Assembly: GCA_934589835.1 (NCBI GenBank)
Contig: CAKTOK010000001.1
Coordinates: 62,001-126,000, forward strand
Source of the DNA: an uncultured Oscillospiraceae bacterium
GTDB taxonomy: Bacteria; Bacillota; Clostridia; Oscillospirales; Oscillospiraceae
DNA: 64,000 nt
Reading direction: 5' to 3'
In this document: one piece after another, positions 1-9,300 of the stretch
Layout: each line of letters begins with the position of its first letter
How positions within the stretch are numbered: the first letter of the stretch is position 1
The notes under the pieces: generated by a model
What the model was told of the DNA's origin: nothing
Seen by the model: only the letters and a program-made list of their open reading frames with translations
Database searches by the model: none
Made by a program: the position numbers and the translations under genes

Positions 1-602
1 GCCTGTTCCCGGAATGTGAGCGGGTCACCTGCTATGCCTCGCCTGCCAGCTTACAGGTCAAGAGCGAGGACGACCTGCGTCTGCTGCGCGGGCGCGGCCT
101 GAAAATGGTCTATATGGGGCTGGAATCCGGCTGCGACGCGGTGCTGACGCGGATGCGAAAGGGCCACGACGCCGCGGCCATCGTGGCGGCGGGGCAGAAG
201 GCCCGCCGGTGCGGCCTTGCGCTGTCGGTGACGGCCATCTCCGGCTTGGGCAGCGTGGAGCTGTGGCGGGAGCACGCCGTGGACACCGCCCGCGCCGTCA
301 GTGAGATGAAGCCCGACTATCTGGGGCTCCTGACGCTGATGGTGGAGCACGGGACCCCGCTGGAAACGTGGGTGAAGGACGGCAGCTTCACCCTGCTGAC
401 GGCGCCGGAGGTGCTGAAGGAGACGGAGCTGTTCCTCCGCCATGTGGACAGCGAGGGCACGGTGTTCCGCGCCAACCACGCCAGCAACTACCTGACGCTC
501 AAGGGCACCCTCAACGGCGACCGCGACGCCCTGCTTTCCCAGCTTGCCGCCGCGCTGGAGGGGCAGCGGGACCTGAAGCCGGAATTTTTGCGGGCGCTGT
601 AA
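1..602 (+). CDS. Radical SAM protein, C-terminal part (partial, 5' end outside window)
   Basis: The reading frame is open from the first bases and ends with TAA at 600-602, so the gene enters from the left. The visible ~200 residues contain the stretch MGLESGCDAVLTRMRKGH, which matches the conserved GxESGxxxvLxxmxKGh segment of the Elp3/MiaB-type radical SAM barrel. The Cys cluster (CxxxCxxC) would lie upstream of the window and cannot be checked. The family (Fe-S oxidoreductase of the B12-binding/radical SAM type) is recognised; the substrate is not. An internal ATG at 105 exists but it lies inside the domain and is not the true start. Confidence 0.8.
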   Translation, partial: LFPECERVTCYASPASLQVKSEDDLRLLRGRGLKMVYMGLESGCDAVLTRMRKGHDAAAIVAAGQKARRCGLALSVTAISGLGSVELWREHAVDTARAVSEMKPDYLGLLTLMVEHGTPLETWVKDGSFTLLTAPEVLKETELFLRHVDSEGTVFRANHASNYLTLKGTLNGDRDALLSQLAAALEGQRDLKPEFLRAL

Positions 603-613
603 GAAAAAATGCT

Positions 614-641
614 TGACATCTCCCAAAAAGGTGCTACAATA
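614..641 (+). promoter_or_regulatory. Sigma-A promoter of the trpS T-box leader
   Basis: TTGACA (614-619) and TACAAT (636-641) are separated by 16 bp and lie just before the T-box leader. It is the only good promoter between the radical SAM gene and trpS. Confidence 0.75.
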
Positions 642-644
642 GCC

Positions 645-925
645 CCATATTCCAAAACCGTTGAGTAAGAGAAGTACCTGCACAGGAACCTTTCAGAGAG
701 CGGCGCATCGGTGGGAGCGCGGCAGTGGAATGTGCGGCGAATGGCCTTACGAGGGCGGGGAGAAAGCCTGCAAGGGCGAGTAATACCCGACGGCAGCCGC
801 GGCCGTTACCCCGGCGGAGCGCATGATCGTGCGTGCAGAGCGGGCATTTTGCCAATTTGGGTGGTACCGCAGGTTTGTATTCAAAGCCTGTCCCATGGAA
901 GCTTCCATGGGACAGGCTTTTTGTT
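645..925 (+). ncRNA. T-box riboswitch leader (tRNA-Trp sensing) of trpS-trpB2
   Basis: The untranslated leader holds the hallmarks of a T-box element: an AGTA-type segment near the start (about 665-680), the stem I distal motif with CAGAGAGC and GGTGGGAGC (about 693-720), a TGG triplet at 726-728 in a position fitting the specifier loop, and the conserved T-box sequence TGGGTGGTACCGC (858-870). It is followed by an intrinsic terminator. Known family behaviour is that uncharged tRNA pairs with the specifier and with the T-box bulge, favouring the antiterminator. TGG is the Trp codon and the next gene is trpS, so tryptophan starvation should switch on both downstream genes. The exact specifier assignment was read by eye, not folded. 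Confidence 0.9.
884..925 (+). terminator. T-box attenuator terminator
   Basis: A perfect 36-bp palindrome (884-919; half-site AAGCCTGTCCCATGGAAG) is followed by a T-rich run. Its 5' arm lies just after the T-box sequence, as expected for the alternative terminator. Confidence 0.9.
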
Positions 926-964
926 TTGTCCGAAAAAATTGCCATACAGAAAGGAAATTGTATC

Positions 965-2008
965 ATGGGTAAGATCATCCTCACCGGCGACCGTCCCACC
1001 GGCCGGCTCCACGTCGGCCACTACGTCGGCTCTCTCCGCAACCGCGTCATGCTCCAGAACAGCGGCAAATTTGAGAAGCTGTTTTTCATGATCGCCGACG
1101 CGCAGGCGCTCACCGACAATTTCGACCATCCCCAAAAGGTCCGCGACAACATTCTGGAGGTGGCGCTGGATTACCTGTCCTGCGGCATCGACCCCGCCAA
1201 GTCCACCATTCTGGTGCAGTCCCACATCAGCGAGCTGACGGAGCTGACGTTCTACTACATGAATCTGGTGACGCTGGCCCGTCTGGAGCGCAACCCCACC
1301 GTCAAGGCGGAGATCCAGCTCCGCGGCTTCAACCACAGCATCCCCATGGGCTTTCTGACCTATCCCGTCAGTCAGACGGCGGACATCACCGCCTTTATGG
1401 CGGATACCGTGCCCGTGGGCGAGGATCAGCTGCCCATGCTGGAGCAGGCCCGCGAGATCGTCCGCCGCTTCAACGAGCTGTACGGCGAGACGCTGGTGGA
1501 GCCCACGGCGCTGCTGCCCGACAACGCCGCCTGCCTGCGGCTGCCCGGCACCGACGGCAAGGCCAAGATGAGTAAGTCCTTGGGCAACTGCATCTACCTG
1601 TCCGACGAGCCGGACGACATCCGCACCAAGATCATGGGGATGTACACCGATCCCAACCACCTGCAGGTGTCCGACCCCGGCAACACCAAGGACAACCCGG
1701 TGTTCCTGTATCTGGACGCCTTCTGCACCGACGAGCATTTTGCCCGCTACCTGCCGGACTACGCCAATCTGGACGAGCTGAAGGCCCACTATGAGCGGGG
1801 CGGTCTGGGTGATGTGAAGGTGAAGAAGTTCCTGAACAACGTGCTGCAGGAGACGCTGGAGCCTATCCGCACCCGCCGGCAGGAGCTGGCCAAGGATCCC
1901 GACGCCATCATGGAGATCCTGCGGCAGGGCAGCGGCGTGGCCAAGGAGGCGGCGGCCCAGACGCTGGACAAGGTGAAGCACGCCATGCAGATCGACTATT
2001 TCGCATAA
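965..2008 (+). CDS. trpS: Tryptophan-tRNA ligase
   Basis: Charges tRNA-Trp with tryptophan in the cytoplasm. It is a class I synthetase of 347 residues, the normal length. The HIGH-type motif appears as [12 protein letters not shown] near residues 10-21 and the KMSKS loop as [11 protein letters not shown] near residue 200. The start at 965 is chosen because [13 protein letters not shown] matches the family N-terminus and AAAGGAA lies upstream; an upstream in-frame ATG at 833 would lie in the T-box leader. It is the first gene of the T-box controlled unit with trpB2. Confidence 0.97.
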   Translation: MGKIILTGDRPTGRLHVGHYVGSLRNRVMLQNSGKFEKLFFMIADAQALTDNFDHPQKVRDNILEVALDYLSCGIDPAKSTILVQSHISELTELTFYYMNLVTLARLERNPTVKAEIQLRGFNHSIPMGFLTYPVSQTADITAFMADTVPVGEDQLPMLEQAREIVRRFNELYGETLVEPTALLPDNAACLRLPGTDGKAKMSKSLGNCIYLSDEPDDIRTKIMGMYTDPNHLQVSDPGNTKDNPVFLYLDAFCTDEHFARYLPDYANLDELKAHYERGGLGDVKVKKFLNNVLQETLEPIRTRRQELAKDPDAIMEILRQGSGVAKEAAAQTLDKVKHAMQIDYFA

Positions 2009-2066
2009 TTCGTACAAACAGTGAGACCCCGCACCACGCGGTATTATGATTTAGGAGGCAACTAAG

Positions 2067-3452
2067 ATGAAAGACACGACCACTATCCCCTACAAGATCT
2101 ACCTCAGCGAGGACGAGCTGCCTCGGAACTGGTACAACGTGCGTGCGGATATGACCAACAAGCCCGCGCCCCTGCTGAACCCCGGCACCCTCCAGCCCAT
2201 GACGGCGCAGGAGCTGTCCGGCGTGTTCTGCGACGAGCTGGTGAAGCAGGAGCTGGACGACACCACCGCGTATATCCCCATCCCTCAGGAGATACGGGAT
2301 TTCTACAAGATGTACCGCCCGTCCCCGCTGGTCAGGGCCTACTGTCTGGAGGAGAAGCTGGACACCCCTGCCCACATCTACTATAAGTTCGAGGGCAACA
2401 ACACCTCCGGCAGCCATAAGCTGAACTCCGCCATCGCTCAGGCGTACTACGCCAAGGAGCAGGGGCTGCGGGGCGTTACCACCGAGACCGGCGCCGGCCA
2501 GTGGGGCACGGCCCTCAGCATGGCCTGCGCCTATCTGGGACTGGACTGCCGCGTGTTCATGGTCAAGTGCTCCTATGAGCAGAAGCCCTTCCGCCGGGAG
2601 GTCATGCGTACCTACGGCGCCAACGTGACGCCATCCCCCTCCAACACCACCGATGTGGGAAGAAAAATTCTGGCGGAGTTCCCCGACACCACCGGCTCTC
2701 TGGGCTGCGCCATCAGCGAGGCCGTGGAGGCTGCCGCCAGCCGCGAGGGCTACCGCTACGTGCTGGGCAGCGTGCTCAATCAGGTGCTGCTGCACCAGTC
2801 CATCATCGGCCTTGAGACCAAGGCCGCGCTGGACAAGTATCATGTCAAGGCGGACACCATCATCGGCTGCGCCGGCGGCGGCTCCAATCTGGGCGGCCTC
2901 ATCTCCCCCTTCGTGGGGCAGATGCTGCGGGGCGAGGCGGATTACCGCATCATCGCGGTGGAGCCGGCCTCCTGCCCCAGCCTGACCCGCGGCGTGTTCC
3001 GGTATGACTTCTGCGATACCGGCAAGATCTGCCCCATGGCCAAGATGTACACGCTGGGCAACGGCTTCATTCCGTCGGCCAACCACGCCGGCGGCCTGCG
3101 CTACCACGGCATGAGCAGCATCGTCAGCCAGCTGTACCACGACGGCTATCTGGAGGCCCGCAGTGTGGAGCAGACCAGCGTGTTCGAGGCGGCGGAGCTG
3201 TTCGCCCGCTGCGAGGGCATCCTGCCCGCACCCGAGAGCAGCCACGCCATCCGCGTGGCCATTGACGAGGCCCTCAAGTGCAGAGAAACGGGGGAGGAGC
3301 GCACCATCGTGCTGGGCCTCACCGGCACCGGCTACTTCGATATGGTGGCCTACGGCAAGTACAATGACGGCGTTATGACCGACACCATCCCCACCGACGA
3401 GGATCTGGCTCGCGGCTTTGCCACCATCCCCAGCTTCCCCGGCAACGAATAA
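2067..3452 (+). CDS. trpB: Tryptophan synthase beta chain-like protein, TrpB2 type
   Basis: PLP enzyme condensing indole with serine (or a related substrate) to give tryptophan. The 461-residue length and the N-terminus (PYKIYLSEDELPRNWYN) are those of the TrpB2 subfamily, longer than canonical TrpB1. The PLP lysine is in SGSHKLNSA near residue 117 and the phosphate-binding GGGSN loop near residue 271. An AGGAGG site precedes the ATG. It follows trpS by 58 bp under the same Trp T-box. No trpA or other trp gene lies near, so salvage of free indole is the likely role; that is inference from context. A strong terminator follows. Confidence 0.93.
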   Translation: MKDTTTIPYKIYLSEDELPRNWYNVRADMTNKPAPLLNPGTLQPMTAQELSGVFCDELVKQELDDTTAYIPIPQEIRDFYKMYRPSPLVRAYCLEEKLDTPAHIYYKFEGNNTSGSHKLNSAIAQAYYAKEQGLRGVTTETGAGQWGTALSMACAYLGLDCRVFMVKCSYEQKPFRREVMRTYGANVTPSPSNTTDVGRKILAEFPDTTGSLGCAISEAVEAAASREGYRYVLGSVLNQVLLHQSIIGLETKAALDKYHVKADTIIGCAGGGSNLGGLISPFVGQMLRGEADYRIIAVEPASCPSLTRGVFRYDFCDTGKICPMAKMYTLGNGFIPSANHAGGLRYHGMSSIVSQLYHDGYLEARSVEQTSVFEAAELFARCEGILPAPESSHAIRVAIDEALKCRETGEERTIVLGLTGTGYFDMVAYGKYNDGVMTDTIPTDEDLARGFATIPSFPGNE

Positions 3453-3458
3453 GGACGC

Positions 3459-3486
3459 AAAAAGACCGCCGCAAGGCGGTCTTTTT
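3459..3486 (+). terminator. Intrinsic terminator after trpB2
   Basis: Stem AAAAAGACCGCC / GGCGGTCTTTTT with a GCAA loop, ending in a T run. Confidence 0.9.
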
Positions 3487-3497
3487 CTGCCGAAATC

Positions 3498-3526
3498 TTG
3501 ACAACAGCGGCTCTGGCGGGTACAAT
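3498..3526 (+). promoter_or_regulatory. Sigma-A promoter of proS
   Basis: TTGACA (3498-3503), 17-bp spacer, TACAAT (3521-3526), immediately after the trpB2 terminator and about 50 bp before the proS start. Confidence 0.85.
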
Positions 3527-3574
3527 ATCATGTCAGCGCACATACTATATAAAGCAAAGGAATGGTATAAGACA

Positions 3575-5014
3575 ATGGCGAAGGACCAGAGAAATGTAGA
3601 AGCGATCACTCCCATGGAGGAGGATTTTACCAAGTGGTATACGGACATCTGCCTCAAGGCGGAGCTGGTGGACTATGCCAGCGTCAAGGGCTTCCTGATC
3701 CTGCGGCCTTACGGCTACGCCATTTGGGAGAATATCCAGAAGTACATGGACGCGGAGTTCAAAAAGACCGGCCACGTCAACGTGGCCATGCCCGTCCTCA
3801 TCCCCGAGAGCCTTCTGAAGAAGGAGGGCGAGCTGGTGGAGGGCTTCGCCCCCGAGGTGGCGTGGGTCACCCACGGCGGCAGCGAGCCGCTGGAGGAGCG
3901 TCTGGCCTTCCGCCCCACCTCCGAGACGATGTTCTGCGACCACTGGTCCCACGTGCTCCACAGCTACCGCGAGCTGCCCATGCTGTACAACCAGTGGTGC
4001 TCCGTGATCCGCTGGGAGAAGACCACCCGCCCCTTCCTGCGGAGCCGCGAGTTCTGGTGGCAGGAGGGCCACACCATCCATGAGACGGCCGCCGAGGCCG
4101 AGGCCGAGACGGAGCAGCAGCTCAACTGCTATGCAGACGTGTGCAGAAACGCGCTGGCCATGCCGGTGGTGAAGGGCCGCAAGACCGACAAGGAGAAATT
4201 TGCCGGCGCCGAGGCCACCTATACCATCGAGTGCATGATGAAGGATCACAAGGCCCTCCAGTCCGGCACCAGCCACTTCTTCGGCGACAAGTTCTCCCGC
4301 GCCTATGACGTGACCTTTACCGGCCGCGACAATACGCTGCAATACCCGTTCCAGACCAGCTGGGGCGCCTCTACCCGTCTGATCGGCGCGATCATCATGA
4401 CCCACAGCGACAACCACGGGCTGGTGCTGCCCCCTGTCATTGCCCCCACGCAGGTGGTGGTCCTTCCCATCGCCCAGCACAAGGAGGGCGTGCTGGAGGC
4501 TGCCGCGTCCCTGCGTGACCGTCTGGCCGCCGCCGGCATCCGCGTCAGCATGGACGACAGCGACCAGTCCGCCGGCTGGAAGTTCGCCCAGTACGAGATG
4601 AAGGGCGTGCCCCTGCGGGTGGAGATCGGCCCCAAGGATATGGAGAAGGGCCAGTGCTGCATCGCCCGCCGCGACACCGGCGAGAAGACCTTCGTGCCGC
4701 TGACGGAGCTGGAGAGCGCCGTGCAGAAGCTGCTGCAGGACGTCCACGACAACCTGTACGCCATGGCCTCCAAGAATCTGGAGGACAACACCTTCGACAT
4801 GACCTCCTGGGAGGAGGTCAAGGAGATGGCGCAGGGCAAGGGCGGCTTCGCCCGTACCAAGTGGTGCGGCAGTCTGGAGTGCGAGCTGGCCATGAAGGAG
4901 AAGGCCGGCGTGTCCAGCCGCTGTATGCCGCTGCGCCAGTCCGGCACCACCGGCAGATGTGTCATGTGCGGCAAGCCCGCCACCACCGACATTTACTGGG
5001 GCGTCGCCTATTAA
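3575..5014 (+). CDS. proS: Proline-tRNA ligase (archaeal/eukaryotic-type, ProS type 3)
   Basis: Class II synthetase charging tRNA-Pro. The 479-residue protein lacks the long editing insertion of the standard bacterial enzyme and ends with the C-terminal extension (final residues DIYWGVAY with a Cys pair MCGKPA) typical of the short archaeal-like form. Motif 2 is seen as RWEKTTRPFLRSREFWWQ and motif 3 as GASTRLIGA. The start at 3575 (MAKDQRNVEAITP) is preferred; an in-frame ATG at 3530 would overlap the promoter's -10 downstream region. Having no editing domain fits with the separate YbaK-like deacylase encoded at 25.0 kb. Confidence 0.96.
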   Translation: MAKDQRNVEAITPMEEDFTKWYTDICLKAELVDYASVKGFLILRPYGYAIWENIQKYMDAEFKKTGHVNVAMPVLIPESLLKKEGELVEGFAPEVAWVTHGGSEPLEERLAFRPTSETMFCDHWSHVLHSYRELPMLYNQWCSVIRWEKTTRPFLRSREFWWQEGHTIHETAAEAEAETEQQLNCYADVCRNALAMPVVKGRKTDKEKFAGAEATYTIECMMKDHKALQSGTSHFFGDKFSRAYDVTFTGRDNTLQYPFQTSWGASTRLIGAIIMTHSDNHGLVLPPVIAPTQVVVLPIAQHKEGVLEAAASLRDRLAAAGIRVSMDDSDQSAGWKFAQYEMKGVPLRVEIGPKDMEKGQCCIARRDTGEKTFVPLTELESAVQKLLQDVHDNLYAMASKNLEDNTFDMTSWEEVKEMAQGKGGFARTKWCGSLECELAMKEKAGVSSRCMPLRQSGTTGRCVMCGKPATTDIYWGVAY

Positions 5015-5020
5015 ATGCGA

Positions 5021-5059
5021 AAAGAGAGACGGTACAGAGTGCCGTCTCTCTCTTTTTTT
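5021..5059. terminator. Bidirectional terminator between proS and udg
   Basis: Stem GAGAGACGG / CCGTCTCTC flanked by A-rich and T-rich runs; it separates two convergent genes. Confidence 0.85.
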
Positions 5060-5064
5060 CTGCT

Positions 5065-5643
5065 TCACGCAAATTCCAGCGGCGTGTGGGTGCAGATCTC
5101 CTGTATCTTCGCCTGCAAACGCTTCAGGTCCTCAAAGGTCTCCGGCTTCCTGCGGGGATCCCGCAGCAGCGCGGCGGGGTGATACAGCGCCATCATCTGC
5201 ACGCCGTCCTTTTCGAAGAACCGTCCGTGCTCCTGCGTGATCTTAAAGTCCTCCTTGATGATCTCCGCGGCGCTGATGCGGCCGAGACAGACGATGATCT
5301 TGGGCTGCATCAACGCCAGCTGCCGCGCCAGATAGCCGTGGCAGGCGTCCTTTTCCGTGTTAAGGGGGTCGCGGTTCTGGGGCGGACGGCACTTCACAGA
5401 GTTGGTGATGTAGATGCGGCTGCGGTCCAGCCCGATCATGGCCAGCATATCGTCCAGCAGCTTGCCCGCCCGTCCCACGAACGGCTCGCCCTGGGCGTCC
5501 TCGTTGGCGCCGGGGGCCTCGCCGATGAACAGCACCTCCGCGTCCTCCGCGCCCACGCCGAACACCACCTTGGTCCGCGTGGGGGCCAGCGTACAGGCCT
5601 GACAGTGCAGGCACTCCTCCTTCAGCGCTTCCCATTCCGTCAT
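5065..5643 (-). CDS. Uracil-DNA glycosylase, family 4 (Fe-S type)
   Basis: Removes uracil from DNA in base excision repair. The 192-residue protein shows family 4 motif A ([17 protein letters not shown]), motif B around [10 protein letters not shown], and cysteines for a 4Fe-4S cluster (CLHCQAC near the N-terminus, [10 protein letters not shown] in the middle). The start at 5643 ([10 protein letters not shown]) is chosen because GGAGGAACGACAA precedes it; the longer frame to 5709 has no such site. Divergent from the next gene. Confidence 0.92.
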   Translation of the reverse strand: MTEWEALKEECLHCQACTLAPTRTKVVFGVGAEDAEVLFIGEAPGANEDAQGEPFVGRAGKLLDDMLAMIGLDRSRIYITNSVKCRPPQNRDPLNTEKDACHGYLARQLALMQPKIIVCLGRISAAEIIKEDFKITQEHGRFFEKDGVQMMALYHPAALLRDPRRKPETFEDLKRLQAKIQEICTHTPLEFA

Positions 5644-5707
5644 TTGTCGTTCCTCCCGTATCATCCGCCCCGCCGCCGCGCAAACTGTGCGTTGGGAGGT
5701 GCGTATC

Positions 5708-6256
5708 ATGTATTTTCGTTGGTTCTGGCTGTTTGTGCTGTACAGCTTCGGCGGCTATGTGCTGGAGAAGCTGTATGCCGCCGTGCGCCGTGGGCCCCAT
5801 CGGGTACGCAAGTGCTTTCTGCTGCTGCCGCTGTGTCCGGTGTACGGCCTTGCCATGCTGGCGGTGCTGGCCCTGCCGCCGGACATGACCGCGCCGTTCT
5901 GGCGGCTGGCGCTGTACGGCGGCCTGACGGCCACAGCGGTAGAATACGCCGTTCACTTCCTCTATGAGAAGCTGCTGGGCGTGATGTTCTGGGATTACAG
6001 CGCCACGAAAATGGACCTGAACCGCCGTGTCTGCGTGCCGTTCGCCCTGCTGTGGGGCCCGCTGGCGGCGGCGACGGTGCGATGGATCCATCCGTGGGTG
6101 CTGGCGCTGACGGCGCGTATCCCACCGGCGGTGACGCTGGCGGCGCTGCTGGTCTTCGTGGCGGACGGCTTTCTGTCCGCAAGGGTGCTCCGCCGCAGCG
6201 GGGACGTGGACCTCATGTCCCTGCCCCATCTGGCGTCAGCGCTGCGCGCTCACTGA
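5708..6256 (+). CDS. Membrane protein of the putative ABC-transporter type IV (CmpB-like) family
   Basis: A 182-residue integral membrane protein with about five hydrophobic segments. The start YFRWFWLFVLYSFGGYVLEKLY and the internal segment EYAVHFLYEKLLGVMFWDYS are typical of the small conserved family annotated as putative ABC transporter permease (PF06541-like). No ATPase partner is adjacent and no transport function has been shown for the family, so the name is only a family label. The start at 5708 follows GGGAGGT at good spacing. Its stop overlaps the convergent hydrolase gene by 7 bp. Confidence 0.75.
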   Translation: MYFRWFWLFVLYSFGGYVLEKLYAAVRRGPHRVRKCFLLLPLCPVYGLAMLAVLALPPDMTAPFWRLALYGGLTATAVEYAVHFLYEKLLGVMFWDYSATKMDLNRRVCVPFALLWGPLAAATVRWIHPWVLALTARIPPAVTLAALLVFVADGFLSARVLRRSGDVDLMSLPHLASALRAH

Positions 6257-7188
6257 AGCTTGCTGACCAGCCAGCTGCCGATGTCCTGAAAAATGGCCTT
6301 CTGATAGGCCTTTTCGTTGAGGATCTCGTGGCGCAGTCCGGGGTAGAGCTTGAGGGTGCAATCCTGCACGCCGGCGCGGAGGAACTCCTGATACGTCCGG
6401 CGCACGCCCTTGCCGCAGTCGCCCACGGGATCTCTGTCTCCCGCCACGAACAGCACCGGCGTCTGGAGATCCATGCGCCGCAGATTGCCGAGCCGCTGGT
6501 TGAACCGGATGCCCAGCAGCATCTGACGAAACAGGCCCACCGTCGCATCTGCGCCGCAGAGGGGGTCTGCCATATAGGCGTCCACATTTTCCTCATCGGC
6601 AGACAGCCAGTCGCAGCTGGTGCGGTTGGGAGCGAAGAGCTTGTTGTATGCGCCGAAGGCCAGATTCGTCACCAGATCGCTGGTGCCGCTCTCACCCACC
6701 ACGGCGGCTGCGGCGCCCGCCGCCGCCAGTCCGCCGGCGATCACCGCCTTGGGCTGCCAGCCGGTGCCCATGATGACGGCGGCCTTCACCGTGCCCGGAT
6801 AGCGGATGAGATAGGTGCGGGTCAGGAACGAGCCCATGCTGTGGCCCATGATGCCCAGCGGCACGTCGGGATACCACAGGCGGATGCGCTGGTGCAGCAC
6901 ATAGATATCGTCCACCACCGTGTGCCAGGTGCTACCCTGGCCGAAGTACACGGGAGTGCCGCCCTCCGGCAGGGACAGGCCGTGGCCCAGATGGTCATGG
7001 CCCACCACAGCGATGCCGAGGCCGTTGAGATAGCGGGCAAAGGCGTCGTAGCGCGCGATATGCTCCGCCACACCGTGGCATAGCTGGAGCACGGCGCGGA
7101 CAGGCTGGTCCGCCGGCTCCCAGCGCATCCCGTGGAGCTGTGTCTTCCCATCGGTGGACAGGAATTGGAACTCGGTCATATTCGTCAT
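6250..7188 (-). CDS. Alpha/beta hydrolase, lysophospholipase/monoacylglycerol lipase-like
   Basis: A 312-residue serine hydrolase. The nucleophile elbow is GHSMGS, the acid lies in GDRDPVG and the catalytic His in LRHEIL, all in the usual order; HGVAEHIARYDAFARYL matches the COG2267 lipase group. No signal peptide is visible, so it acts in the cytoplasm, probably on lipid esters. AAAGGAG lies 10 bases before the ATG at 7188. It is divergent from glpK, so a shared link to glycerolipid breakdown is possible but only suggested by position. Confidence 0.85.
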   Translation of the reverse strand: MTNMTEFQFLSTDGKTQLHGMRWEPADQPVRAVLQLCHGVAEHIARYDAFARYLNGLGIAVVGHDHLGHGLSLPEGGTPVYFGQGSTWHTVVDDIYVLHQRIRLWYPDVPLGIMGHSMGSFLTRTYLIRYPGTVKAAVIMGTGWQPKAVIAGGLAAAGAAAAVVGESGTSDLVTNLAFGAYNKLFAPNRTSCDWLSADEENVDAYMADPLCGADATVGLFRQMLLGIRFNQRLGNLRRMDLQTPVLFVAGDRDPVGDCGKGVRRTYQEFLRAGVQDCTLKLYPGLRHEILNEKAYQKAIFQDIGSWLVSKLQ

Positions 7189-7216
7189 GGAAATCCTGCT
7201 CCTTTCATGGTATAAT
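7188..7216 (+). promoter_or_regulatory. Promoter of glpK
   Basis: TGGAAA (7188-7193), 17-bp spacer, TATAAT (7211-7216). The -35 touches the start codon of the divergent hydrolase gene. Confidence 0.65.
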
Positions 7217-7270
7217 CCATCGTAAGCCACAGTGTACCACAGAAAAACCAAAAAGAAAAGAGGAGAAGCC

Positions 7271-8764
7271 ATGTCCGATTACATACTGGCGCTGGATCAG
7301 GGCACCACCAGCTCACGGGCCATCGTCTTTGACCGGCAGGGCGGCATTGCCGCCATGGCCCAGCACGGCTTTGCCCAGCACTATCCCCGCTCCGGCTGGG
7401 TAGAGCACGACCCTATGGAGATCTGGGAGACGGAGCGCCTTGCTGCGGCACAGGCGGCGTCCGGCTTTCCGGCGGGGGCCATCGCCGGTATCGGCGTCAC
7501 CAACCAGCGGGAGACCACCATCCTCTGGGACAGGGACACAGGCGTACCGGTGTACAACGCCATCGTCTGGCAGTGCCGCCGCACGGCGGAGCTGTGCGAG
7601 GATCTGAAGCGGCAGGGACTGGACGAGCGCATCCAGTCCGCCACGGGCCTGCTGATCGATGCCTACTTCTCCGGCAGCAAGATCCGGTGGATCCTGGACA
7701 ACGTCCCGGGCGTCCGCCGGCGGGCGGAGCGGGGCGAGGTGCTGTTCGGCACCGTGGAGACATGGCTCATCTGGCAGCTCACCGGCCGCCACGTCACCGA
7801 CTATTCCAACGCCAGCCGCACCATGCTCTTTGACATCCACCGCCTGTGCTGGGATCAGGAGCTGTGCGGCCTTCTGGGGGTACCGCCGGCCATGCTGCCG
7901 GAGCCGGTGCCCAACAGCATGGTGTACGGCACGGTGAAAAGCGGCATCACAGGGCTGGAGCAGCTGGCGGGCGTGCCGGTGTGCGGCGCTGCCGGCGACC
8001 AGCAGGCCGCTCTGTTCGGCCAGACCTGCTTCACCCCCGGCGAGGCCAAGAACACCTACGGCACCGGCTGCTTCACGCTGATGAACGTGGGCGGTACGCC
8101 GGTACGCAGCCGGGCGGGGCTGGTGACCTCCGTGGCGTGGCAGGTGGGGGGACAGACCACCTACGCGCTGGAGGGCAGCGTCTTCAACGGCGGCAGCACC
8201 ATCCAGTGGCTGCGGGATGAGCTGCGTATCATCGACACCGCGCCGGAGATCAATACGCTGGCGGCCTCCGTGCCGGACAGCGGCGGCGTGGTGGTGGTGC
8301 CCGCCTTCACGGGGCTGGGGGCGCCCTATTGGGATATGTACGCCCGCGGCGCCATTCTGGGCGTGACTCGCGGCACGGACAGAGGCCATCTGGCCCGGGC
8401 GGTGCTGGAGTGCATCGCCTATCAGGTGACGGACCTGATGCTGGCCATGCGGCAGGACGCGGGGTGCGACATCACCATGCTGCGGGCCGACGGCGGCGCC
8501 AGCGTGTCCGACATTCTGCTGCAGATGCAGGCGGACCTGCTGCGTATTCCGGTGGACCGTCCCGCCATGGTGGAGACCACGGCCTTCGGCGCGGCGGCGC
8601 TGGCGGGCCTGAGCTGCGGCCTGTGGCGGGATCTGGAGGAGCTGAAGGCCCTGCGCCGCAGCCAGCGGGTGTTCCTGCCGGAGCGGACGCAGGCCGACTG
8701 CGATCGGGATTACCGCCTGTGGAAGCGGGCCGTTTCCCGCGCCGCAGACTGGATCGAGCACTGA
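7271..8764 (+). CDS. glpK: Glycerol kinase
   Basis: Phosphorylates glycerol to glycerol 3-phosphate with ATP. The 497-residue FGGY-family protein has the signature N-terminus LALDQGTTSSRAI, the segment GVTNQRETTILWDR, and the late GGGxS-type region around RADGGASVSDILLQMQADLL. The start at 7271 follows AGAGGAGAAG; an upstream ATG at 7232 has no such site. No glycerol facilitator or dehydrogenase is adjacent. A weak hairpin without a T run follows the stop. Confidence 0.96.
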   Translation: MSDYILALDQGTTSSRAIVFDRQGGIAAMAQHGFAQHYPRSGWVEHDPMEIWETERLAAAQAASGFPAGAIAGIGVTNQRETTILWDRDTGVPVYNAIVWQCRRTAELCEDLKRQGLDERIQSATGLLIDAYFSGSKIRWILDNVPGVRRRAERGEVLFGTVETWLIWQLTGRHVTDYSNASRTMLFDIHRLCWDQELCGLLGVPPAMLPEPVPNSMVYGTVKSGITGLEQLAGVPVCGAAGDQQAALFGQTCFTPGEAKNTYGTGCFTLMNVGGTPVRSRAGLVTSVAWQVGGQTTYALEGSVFNGGSTIQWLRDELRIIDTAPEINTLAASVPDSGGVVVVPAFTGLGAPYWDMYARGAILGVTRGTDRGHLARAVLECIAYQVTDLMLAMRQDAGCDITMLRADGGASVSDILLQMQADLLRIPVDRPAMVETTAFGAAALAGLSCGLWRDLEELKALRRSQRVFLPERTQADCDRDYRLWKRAVSRAADWIEH

Positions 8765-8801
8765 GCCAGATGAACAGTGTGTAAATTTCGCCGTTGTCCG
8801 C

Positions 8802-8830
8802 TTGCAACGGCGGACAAAACGCGCTATACT
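8802..8830 (+). promoter_or_regulatory. Promoter of the zinc-ribbon gene
   Basis: TTGCAA (8802-8807), 17-bp spacer, TATACT (8825-8830), 42 bp before the start codon. Confidence 0.7.
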
Positions 8831-8871
8831 ATGAAGCAATAGGACACCAATATTGAAAGGAGAACGATCAC

Positions 8872-9291
8872 ATGAGCATTCTGGATAATCTGAACAGCCT
8901 GGGCAAGAAGGCGCAGGAGTACGCCGGCGTCGCCGTGGATAAGGCCAAGGATCTGGCGGAGGTTGCCGCCGACAAGGCCAAGTCCGCCACCGATACCGCC
9001 AAGCTGAACATGGCCATCCTCTCCGAGCAGCGTGAGCTGGAGAAGAATTACCGCGCCATCGGCGAGTGGTTCATCTCCGAGTATACCGGCGAGACGCCGG
9101 ACGCCGTGAAGGACGTGGTGGCCGCCGTCAACGCCTCCAAGGCCCGCATCGCCGAGCTGGAGGCGGAGAAGACCGCCAAGGCCGAGCCTGCGGCGGCCGA
9201 GGAGACGGTCAGCGTCAAGGTCTGCCCCGTGTGCGGCGCGGCCAGCGAGGACAAGTTCTGCCCCCACTGCGGCGCACCCATGGGCGAGTGA
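8872..9291 (+). CDS. Small helical protein with C-terminal zinc ribbon
   Basis: A 139-residue protein of unknown role. Residues 1-40 are rich in Ala/Lys heptad-like repeats (AGVAVDKAKDLAEVAADKAK), residues 40-105 are mainly helical, and the C-terminus carries a zinc ribbon with two CxxC knuckles (CPVCGAA...FCPHCGAP). No signal peptide or membrane segment. A strong RBS (AAAGGAGAA) and its own promoter and terminator make it a monocistronic gene. Proteins of this layout are common in Oscillospiraceae but not characterised. Confidence 0.8.
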   Translation: MSILDNLNSLGKKAQEYAGVAVDKAKDLAEVAADKAKSATDTAKLNMAILSEQRELEKNYRAIGEWFISEYTGETPDAVKDVVAAVNASKARIAELEAEKTAKAEPAAAEETVSVKVCPVCGAASEDKFCPHCGAPMGE

Positions 9292-9300
9292 TCCCATAAA

